The position numbers and the translations under genes were made by a program. From Ditibartonella apis (GTDB taxonomy: Bacteria > Pseudomonadota > Alphaproteobacteria > Rhizobiales > Rhizobiaceae), in assembly GCF_001952075.1 (NCBI RefSeq), contig NZ_LXYU01000003.1:248001-312000 (forward strand): 64,000 nt of DNA. Direction: 5' to 3'. The notes below the pieces were generated by a model. That model was not told the origin of the DNA. It made no database searches and saw only the letters and a program-made list of their open reading frames with translations. Below, in pieces: positions 58,037 through 64,000 of the stretch; within the stretch, counting starts at the first letter, position 1; every line of letters begins with the position of its first letter.

Positions 58037-58936
58037 ATGCGGTGGGAAGGTGGAAGGCAGAGCGAAAATATCGAAGATCGTCGCGGCGAAAAAACGAACG
58101 GTGCAAGTCCGGTTTTTCGAACAGGTTTGAGCGGCATCGGTTTTGCCTTATTGTCGCGTGGCGGTTTCAAAGGAATTCTCGTTCTTGTTGTTATTTTTCT
58201 GGGGCTCAGTTTCTTCGGCTATAGCCCGACACGTTTTCTATTTGGCGATGGAGCGCTGGTGAACGAACATGGAGCGTCATCAGGCGCAGCAAAAGCGCCG
58301 ATTCAAACCAATGACCGGCGCAGCCTTTTTATTGCAACGGTTCTTGCCGAAACTGAAGATACGTGGGGCGATATATTCTCCCGCCACAATGCCAAATATA
58401 AGCCACCGATCCTTGTGCGGTTTTCCGGCACTATCGATTCGCCATGCGGTCTTGCAACTGCGGCCGTAGGGCCTTTTTATTGTCCTGCCGATCAAAAGCT
58501 ATATCTTGATGACGAATTTTTCGACAAATTGGCGACCCATTTCGGCGCACCGGGAGAATTTGCCCAAGCTTATGTCATTGCCCATGAAGTCGGCCACCAT
58601 GTGCAGAATTTGACCGGTGTTCTCGACCGGATGAATAAAGAAAGGGCAAGAGCCGATACGTCGACAGCCAATGCGCTTTCGGTAAAAATCGAATTGCAGG
58701 CCGATTGTTATGCCGGTGTGTGGGCGCATTCAACGGAGGATGACGGAATTCTTGAAGAAGGTGATATCGGCTATGCATTGAATGCAGCGGCAAAAATCGG
58801 CGACGATACATTGCAAAAACAGACACAAGGTTACGTTGTGCCCGATAGTTTCACTCACGGAACTTCTTCACAAAGAGTCAATGCTTTCAAAACCGGCTAT
58901 CAACTGGGCAAAATGGAATCATGTGACGGATTTTGA
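58037..58936 (+). CDS. ypfJ: YpfJ-type neutral zinc metallopeptidase
   Basis: A membrane-anchored metalloprotease of unknown substrate; 299 residues. A charged N-terminal part (residues 1-45) is followed by one membrane helix (GILVLVVIFLGLSFFGY). The family's conserved blocks follow: ATVLAETEDTWGDIF near 104, CGLATAAVGPFYCPADQKLYLD near 138, and the zinc-binding motif AYVIAHEVGHHVQNLTGV near 187 with HEXXH intact; the ELQADCYAGVWAH block near 220 supplies the third ligand. ATG at 58037 follows GAGAGAGGC. It sits between carB and carA on the opposite strand. Confidence 0.93.
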   Translation: MRWEGGRQSENIEDRRGEKTNGASPVFRTGLSGIGFALLSRGGFKGILVLVVIFLGLSFFGYSPTRFLFGDGALVNEHGASSGAAKAPIQTNDRRSLFIATVLAETEDTWGDIFSRHNAKYKPPILVRFSGTIDSPCGLATAAVGPFYCPADQKLYLDDEFFDKLATHFGAPGEFAQAYVIAHEVGHHVQNLTGVLDRMNKERARADTSTANALSVKIELQADCYAGVWAHSTEDDGILEEGDIGYALNAAAKIGDDTLQKQTQGYVVPDSFTHGTSSQRVNAFKTGYQLGKMESCDGF

Positions 58937-59367
58937 GAAAACCGCACTTAGAATATGTCTGGAACTTGTAGCCCATTCCGTTCAAGACTTTTGCGTTGTT
59001 TTTATTCTCGTTGTCCCTTCAGAAGCGGTCATTAACAATTCATTTATTGCGCATGTGTGGTGCAAGAGTAGCGGCTACGGTCCATAAAGTGATCGGCATA
59101 AATCATGAGGGTGACGAAAATAACAGCCAAACATCTTCACCCGCGGACGGTTTCAAAATTTTTGCGTTCATTCCGGTTTTGCCCGTCGGCAAACATGACT
59201 GTTTAAAAAACAAAACTATTCCGGCAAATTTTGCCCATTCAAGCATTTGAAAAGTGTTGATCGTTCCCAAAATAGTATAGAGAGCCTCAATGAGGCGCGT
59301 TTTTTCCCTTTTCTATTTCTGACAATCGTCTTATTAGGCATTTCTTGTACAAGCACGGAAATTCGTC
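58937..59367. other. Gap between ypfJ and the MFS gene
   Basis: 431 bases, no gene seen. Probably holds the ypfJ 3' end and the MFS promoter, with no strong hairpin. Confidence 0.35.
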
Positions 59368-60657
59368 ATGTCGCAAAGTCTCGATGCAAAATTTGTTCAC
59401 AAGGGACTTGTTCTGGTCTTCATCACGCTGTTACTCGATATTATCGGCATTGCGATCATCGTGCCGGTCATGCCGGAATATTTAAGCCAATTGACCGGCG
59501 ACAGTATCAGCCGTGCATCGGTTGATGGCGGCATTCTGCTCATGGTCTATTCAACCATGCAGTTTCTGTTCGCTCCCTTTATCGGCAATCTTTCCGACCG
59601 TTTCGGCCGCCGACCAATTTTACTTTTATCCATTATAACTTTTGCGATCGATAATTTTATTTGCGCCATTGCGTGGAGTTATTCCATGCTCTTTATCGGC
59701 AGAATTCTTGCCGGTGTCAGCGGCGCCAGTTTTTCCACCTGTTCAGCCTATCTTGCCGATATCTCCGACGATAATACCAGAACACGCAATTTCGGGCTCA
59801 TCGGTATTGCTTTTGGTGTCGGCTTCTTTTTAGGCCCGCTGATTGGCGGCGTTTTGGGGGAAATCGGCCCCCGCATGCCGTTTTATTTTTCAGCCGGACT
59901 TTCGCTCGTCAATTTTGTTTTTGCCATGTATATGCTGCCGGAAACTCTGCCAATGTCACTGCGCCGCCCCTTTGATATTAGAAGAGCAAATCCGGTAGGC
60001 GCTTTGCTGGAATTGCGCCATTATCCCACCGTGCTTTGGGTGTCTCTTGCCTTCTTCCTCTATTGGCTCGCAGAGGCAGTTTGGCCGTCAACTTTGGCTT
60101 TTGTTGCCAAAGAACGTTATGGCTGGAGCGAATTTTACATCGGTTTTGCCTATGGCGTTTTCGGCATCGGCCAATGCATCGTGATGGGATTGCTCTTGCC
60201 TTATATGACAAGGCATTTGAGCAACTGGAAAATCTCGATGATCGGGCTTATCTTCGCGCTCGTCGGCATGGTCGGTTACACCTTCGCTTTTGAAGGCTAT
60301 ATGCTTTATGTCGTTTTCCTTTTCACTATGCCGGAATATATCGCCCATGTTCCGATGCGGTCGATTGCGTCCAGCCAAGTTCCAGCCAATGCGCAAGGTG
60401 CACTTCAAGGCGCTTTGACATCAATTACCTCGATCACGTCGATGATCGGGCCGGTGTTCTATACGTCGGTTTTCAGCTATTTCACCAGTGACAGCGCACC
60501 GTTCAAATTTGCCGGAGCTCCTTATGCAACGGCATTTTTCGTGTTGCTCGCAACAACACTGGTTTTCGGCTTTTTTGTTCGCGAAGATAAAAGCCCGCGT
60601 TTAACGACATATGAACTTGTGAGAGATCACGATAGGGAAAAAGCGAGAGACAGCTAA
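59368..60657 (+). CDS. MFS efflux transporter, TetA-like
   Basis: Drug/proton antiporter of the major facilitator superfamily, 429 residues with 12 helices. The MFS motif A between helices 2 and 3 is clear (GNLSDRFGRRPILLLS near residue 73), as are IGRILAGVSGASFST near 110 and the antiporter motif GLIGIAFGVGFFLGPLIGG near 143-161. The closest named relatives are tetracycline efflux proteins (TetA class), but the substrate cannot be inferred from sequence; in bacteria of this group TetA-like proteins are often chromosomal and not tied to resistance. No TetR-type repressor gene is next to it. Confidence 0.88.
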   Translation: MSQSLDAKFVHKGLVLVFITLLLDIIGIAIIVPVMPEYLSQLTGDSISRASVDGGILLMVYSTMQFLFAPFIGNLSDRFGRRPILLLSIITFAIDNFICAIAWSYSMLFIGRILAGVSGASFSTCSAYLADISDDNTRTRNFGLIGIAFGVGFFLGPLIGGVLGEIGPRMPFYFSAGLSLVNFVFAMYMLPETLPMSLRRPFDIRRANPVGALLELRHYPTVLWVSLAFFLYWLAEAVWPSTLAFVAKERYGWSEFYIGFAYGVFGIGQCIVMGLLLPYMTRHLSNWKISMIGLIFALVGMVGYTFAFEGYMLYVVFLFTMPEYIAHVPMRSIASSQVPANAQGALQGALTSITSITSMIGPVFYTSVFSYFTSDSAPFKFAGAPYATAFFVLLATTLVFGFFVREDKSPRLTTYELVRDHDREKARDS

Positions 60658-61079
60658 TCGGGTTAAATACAACCTTGAAAATTCCAGAAACCGCCAGAAT
60701 TGTCGAAATCAATTTCCGGATTTTTTAAAGGCGGAAAAGATTGTTGACAATGTCGAGATGTCTCGTTTCAAAAAAACGCACGGAAAACACGGCAAAAAGC
60801 GGAACAGAAAACGCACTGTGCTGCGAAAGAATTTAATTGGAGCACGTTAACGCTTCAGGAGATTTTAGACGGAATTAAGTTCGGTTCTAACAGTATAGCG
60901 TCTTGAAGGTGACAATTGGAACAAGGAAGCGCGGGAGGTGAACACTGCTTTTCATGGCCTTTCCGTTAATTACAGCAAAACAATATTATTGAAAAGATTT
61001 TCGGAAACGAAAAAACCCGCTTTTCAGCGGGTTTTCGATTATTTTAGATCTGTCGGAAAGCCAATCCGGAAACGGTCAA
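60658..61079. other. Convergent gap MFS gene / carA
   Basis: 422 bases with the carA terminator at its right end. No gene recognised. A short ORF that runs into carA from 60938 is a shadow. Confidence 0.4.
61008..61035 (-). terminator. Terminator of carA
   Basis: AAAACCCGCT / AGCGGGTTTT (61012-61021 and 61026-61035), followed by TTTTTTCG on the minus strand, 45 bases past the carA stop. Confidence 0.9.
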
Positions 61080-62276
61080 TTACGCCGCTTTCTTATGTTC
61101 GCGGATCATCTTTGCAAATTGCTGGAAGAGATAATGGCTATCTTGTGGCCCCGGCGAAGCCTCGGGGTGCTGTTGCACCGAAAAGACCGGCTTGCCGACA
61201 AGCCTGATACCACAGTTTGATCCGTCAAACAGCGAGATTTGCGTTTCTTCTACCCCTTCAGGAAGGGTTTTTGCGTCAACTGCAAAGCCGTGGTTCATGG
61301 AGACAATTTCCACCTTGCCGGTTTCTTTATCCTGTACCGGATGGTTTGCACCGTGATGGCCCTGATGCATTTTGACAGTTTTTGCACCCATTGCCAAAGC
61401 AAGCAATTGATGTCCAAGGCAAATGCCGAACATCGGGATACCTGTCTCGACGAGTTTTCTAATCATCGGAACAGCATATTCGGCCGTTGCCGCCGGATCA
61501 CCAGGGCCGTTTGACAAGAAAATACCATCAGGATTTAAAGCCAAAATTTCTTCCGCCGTGGTTTTTGCAGGAACGACGGTGACACGTGCTTCAAGTCCGG
61601 CAAGCAGGCGCAGAATATTGCGCTTTACGCCATAATCGACGGCAACAATGTGAATGTCTTTTGTCTTTTCATGACCATAGCCTTCATTCCATACCCATGG
61701 CGTTTCATCCCATTCGGATGATTGGCCTTCGGTTACGTCCTTTGCAAGGTCAAGCCCGACCAAGCCGCTCCACTTGCGAGCGCGTTCTTTCAAAGCCTCG
61801 ACATCAAAAACGCCGTTCTTGTCATGGGCAATCACTGCATTGGCAAGACCTTTTTCGCGAATAAGCGAGGTCAAGGCACGTGTATCAATGCCGCAAAGGC
61901 CAATGATGCCGCGCTGGGAAAGCCATTTGTCCAGACCTTCGGCCGCACGATAATTCGAAGGGTGGGTAATATCGGCTTTAAAAATTGCCCCCACAGCACC
62001 GCTGCGTTGAGCCGGTGTCAGGTCTTCGATATCTTCGGCATTGACGCCGACATTTCCAATATGCGGAAAAGTAAATGTTACAATCTGGTCGGTATAGGAA
62101 GGATCGGTGAGGATTTCCTCATATCCGGTCATAGCAGTATTGAAGCAGACTTCAGCTTCAATGGAACCTGTTCTACCCAAACCTTTACCTTCAATGACGG
62201 TTCCGTCTGCTAATACCAAAAGCGCAGTGGGTTTCGTGGTACCCCATGGTAAAGTCGTTTTTGCTGTATTAGTCAT
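61080..62276 (-). CDS. carA: Carbamoyl-phosphate synthase small subunit
   Basis: Glutamine amidotransferase subunit that supplies ammonia to CarB; 398 residues. The N-terminal CPSase_sm domain shows LVLADGTVIEGKGLGRTGSIEAEVCFNTAMTGYEE-like sequence (residues 18-52). The C-terminal class I GATase domain has PDGIFLSNGPGDP near 250, the nucleophile elbow MFGICLGHQLLALA near 280 with the catalytic Cys, and the His-Glu pair in QQHPEASPGP near 365. It is divergent from yqeY, and its own terminator follows. carB lies 3.3 kb downstream. Confidence 0.97.
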   Translation of the reverse strand: MTNTAKTTLPWGTTKPTALLVLADGTVIEGKGLGRTGSIEAEVCFNTAMTGYEEILTDPSYTDQIVTFTFPHIGNVGVNAEDIEDLTPAQRSGAVGAIFKADITHPSNYRAAEGLDKWLSQRGIIGLCGIDTRALTSLIREKGLANAVIAHDKNGVFDVEALKERARKWSGLVGLDLAKDVTEGQSSEWDETPWVWNEGYGHEKTKDIHIVAVDYGVKRNILRLLAGLEARVTVVPAKTTAEEILALNPDGIFLSNGPGDPAATAEYAVPMIRKLVETGIPMFGICLGHQLLALAMGAKTVKMHQGHHGANHPVQDKETGKVEIVSMNHGFAVDAKTLPEGVEETQISLFDGSNCGIRLVGKPVFSVQQHPEASPGPQDSHYLFQQFAKMIREHKKAA

Positions 62277-62535
62277 CGCTCACTCTCAATTAAACGTTGG
62301 TTTAAAACGGCGCGTTTATTGTTCGCACTAAAAAGCCGCAAGCAAATGGCATCTGCTGGGCGTTCGAGTTTTCCAATCTTCGGCTAAGGTTTGTGATATA
62401 GGAGCTTTGATCGGTAAGGTAAAGAGCAATGGAAGTCTTTTTCAAGGCTTTTTCCATTATTTTTAACGCACTCCATTGCATGAGTGACGGCGATTTTGTA
62501 GACCAAGACAAATTTCCACAGGAGTGAACAGAACC
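62277..62535. other. Divergent region carA / yqeY
   Basis: 259 bases with the promoters of both genes. No pyrimidine- or arginine-responsive element was recognised. Confidence 0.35.
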
Positions 62536-62988
62536 ATGTTGCGTGATGACATTAATAATGCGTTGAAAACTGCTATGAAGGAACATGATAAAGCCCGGCT
62601 TTCAACCCTTCGTCTTATCAATGCAGCCGTCAAAGACCGCGATATTGCCAATCGAGGAGAAGGCAAACCCGCCGTTGACGACACCGAATTGCAATCCATT
62701 CTCGCTAAAATGATCAAACAGCGCGAGGAGTCGGTAAAGCTTTATAATGAAGGTGGACGGCCGGAGCTTGCAAAAGCCGAAAGCGATGAAATTGCTGTTA
62801 TCCGCGAGTTTTTGCCGCGCCAGCTTGATGAAAACGAGGTTCAAAAGGCAATTAATGATGGTCTTGAAGCAACCGGTGCGGAAAGCTTGCGAGATATGGG
62901 CAAGGTCATGGCATGGCTCAAAGAACGCTATAACGGACAGATGGACTTTGCAAAAGTTGGCAGCACTATTCGTGAAAAGCTGAAATAA
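62536..62988 (+). CDS. yqeY: GatB/YqeY domain protein
   Basis: A 150-residue helical protein related to the C-terminal domain of the aspartyl/glutamyl-tRNA amidotransferase subunit GatB; the stand-alone form may bind tRNA but its role is not settled. Typical segments are LRDDINNALKTAMKEHDKARLSTLRLINAA at residues 2-31, AKMIKQREESVKLYNEGGRPELA near 60, EIAVIREFLPRQLDE and the C-terminal GKVMAWLKERYNGQMDF. ATG at 62536 is chosen over an in-frame GTG at 62524 since AGGAG overlaps that GTG. The carA / yqeY - dnaG neighbourhood is conserved in Rhizobiales. Confidence 0.94.
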   Translation: MLRDDINNALKTAMKEHDKARLSTLRLINAAVKDRDIANRGEGKPAVDDTELQSILAKMIKQREESVKLYNEGGRPELAKAESDEIAVIREFLPRQLDENEVQKAINDGLEATGAESLRDMGKVMAWLKERYNGQMDFAKVGSTIREKLK

Positions 62989-63081
62989 TTCCAGCACTTT
63001 CAAGCCGGTTAAAAAATCAGCTGGAGTTTTCAAACTCTTTAAATAAAGCCATTTGAAAATGACTTGCAAAAGCACTTCCAT

Positions 63082-63112
63082 AAAGGCACCTTTTTCGAAG
63101 GTGCCTTTTTTC
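63082..63112 (+). terminator. Terminator of yqeY
   Basis: AAAGGCACCT / AGGTGCCTTT (63082-63091 and 63099-63108) followed by further T residues. It could also act on the minus strand for the YeaQ-like gene, though that gene ends 80 bases away. Confidence 0.9.
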
Positions 63113-63191
63113 ATGTTTCTCCTAAAAATCCTGAACGATCGGCAGAGAATAATCAGCCAGTCCCTGATCGGGTTTTAAACAAAATAAAATT

Positions 63192-63443
63192 TTACGAGCG
63201 TATCAACCGGCCAAGCCAGATCAGAATGCAGGCACCGATAAAGCCGGAAATCAGATATCCGAAACCACCGGCGAAAGTAACGCCGAAAAGACTGAATATA
63301 AAACTTGCGAGCGATGCGCCCACAATACCAAGAATGATATTCACAATAAGGCCGGTGTTGCTTTTCATAAATGTTTTTGCTGCCCAGCCAGCCAATCCGC
63401 CAATGATGATCGCGGCAATCCAACCTACACTTGCGTCATGCAT
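63192..63443 (-). CDS. GlsB/YeaQ/YmgE family membrane protein
   Basis: An 83-residue protein with three membrane segments and many Gly (GWIAAIIIGGLAGWAAKTF, NIILGIVGASLASFIFSLFG, GYLISGFIGACILIWLGRL), the pattern of the transglycosylase-associated protein family. Members are often induced by stress, but the biochemical role is unknown. ATG at 63443 follows AAGGAGAT and is preferred over a start five codons upstream. It is an isolated gene between yqeY and dnaG; it does not disturb their order but lies on the other strand. Confidence 0.88.
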   Translation of the reverse strand: MHDASVGWIAAIIIGGLAGWAAKTFMKSNTGLIVNIILGIVGASLASFIFSLFGVTFAGGFGYLISGFIGACILIWLGRLIRS

Positions 63444-63857
63444 AGATATCTCCTTCAATCGGAATGAATTTTAATGAAAAAGGTTAGGGCGCGCGTTTTC
63501 TTCTTCAAGTATCTTGAAGGTTTCTTCTTGTCTTGAAGCCCTTGTCGGCAAAAGTGCAGTGACAAATTGAAATATCAGCGAAGGGAATTTGAAAAACCAA
63601 TTCGAGGTGGTTTTGAAAAGGTTAGGCTGATTTTATTTCTCTTTTGAAGTGGAAAGACGAGGCTGTCATATTTCTGGAGTGACCAGACTTAAAAGATATA
63701 ATGAAGCGGATATTTCCTAAAAAGTCGGGCAATTTCCGTTCCTGCCGTTTGATCACATTTTAAAACAAATGCTTAACCGTCTTTTCAGTCGGGGTGTTGG
63801 ATTCAACTGCAACAATGTTTAAGTTAATAGGACTGGAACCGGAGACGACAAGAAGTA
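63444..63857. other. Divergent region before dnaG
   Basis: 414 bases. It should contain promoters for the YeaQ-like gene and for dnaG. No site was clear enough to mark. Confidence 0.35.
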
Positions 63858-64000
63858 ATGCGTTTTTCACCCGATTTTCTTGACGAAATTCGTGCACGCC
63901 TGCCAATTTCAACAGTGGTTGGCCAGAGGGTGAATTTCGACCCGAAAAAAAGTAATGTTTCGCGTGGTGATTTCTGGGGGTGCTGCCCCTTCCATGGCGA
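63858..64000 (+). CDS. dnaG: DNA primase (3' end beyond window)
   Basis: Only the first 47 codons lie in the window. They read MRFSPDFLDEIRARLPIS and continue with VVGQRVNFDPKK and GDFWGCCPFHG, which is the start of the DnaG zinc-binding domain with the first zinc ligands (Cys and His of CPFHG). The full protein makes RNA primers at replication forks. In Rhizobiales dnaG is followed by rpoD; that cannot be checked here. Confidence 0.95.
   Translation, partial: MRFSPDFLDEIRARLPISTVVGQRVNFDPKKSNVSRGDFWGCCPFHG

Overview
The window reads as chromosomal DNA of an alphaproteobacterium of the Hyphomicrobiales (Rhizobiales), most like the Bartonellaceae/Brucellaceae. This rests on the gene content and synteny: greA-LPS core glycosyltransferase-lrp, trxB-lsrB-AbcR, lgt-midA-pgeF, ftrABCD in Brucella order, divergent carA/yqeY next to dnaG, a BA14K protein and DUF3008. 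The moderate GC of the genes and the AT-rich gaps would fit a bee-gut type Bartonella, but this was not tested by any search. No phage genes, transposases, CRISPR arrays, rRNA or tRNA genes were recognised.

Layout. 1-3 kb: 3' part of the CCA-adding enzyme, hemF, trmL. 3-9 kb: an ABC exporter, then petABC (cytochrome bc1) followed at once by apt. 9.5-17.4 kb: PRC-barrel protein, ychF, an L,D-transpeptidase lipoprotein, pth/rplY, a HerA-like ATPase, prs. 18-25.7 kb: the lgt-midA-pgeF operon, a UbiK-like protein, YbjN-like protein, csaA, DUF3008 and an EnvZ/OmpR-type two-component pair. 26-33 kb: a metallo-beta-lactamase fold hydrolase, BA14K protein, cold-shock protein, uvrB and an SH3/proline-rich secreted protein. 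33.5-40.2 kb: greA, an LPS core glycosyltransferase, lrp, trkH, trxB, the LysR regulator LsrB/VtlR and a small RNA of the AbcR family. 40.8-49.4 kb: aatA, pseudoazurin, a B12-type ABC importer behind a cobalamin riboswitch, a second cold-shock gene, and a BacA/SbmA-related ABC protein with a ruined ATPase. 50-64 kb: ftrABCD ferrous iron uptake, carB, a YpfJ-type metallopeptidase, an MFS transporter, carA, yqeY, a YeaQ-like membrane protein and the start of dnaG.

How the genes fit together. Most are core genes: respiration (petABC), nucleotide supply (apt, prs, carAB), translation (trmL, pth, rplY, ychF, cca), envelope (lgt, L,D-transpeptidase, LPS glycosyltransferase), and metal or cofactor uptake (ftrABCD, B12 importer, trkH). 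Regulation is the richest layer. A perfect LysR-type T-N11-A palindrome sits about 65 bases upstream of the predicted AbcR start, just after the lsrB gene. A cobalamin riboswitch has an unusually long tail before its importer. The greA leader carries a terminator-like hairpin. I found no wholly unknown multi-gene system. The observations most worth a second look are the LsrB-AbcR module, the BacA-like protein whose ATPase motifs are all altered, and the ORF between the B12 riboswitch and its importer.
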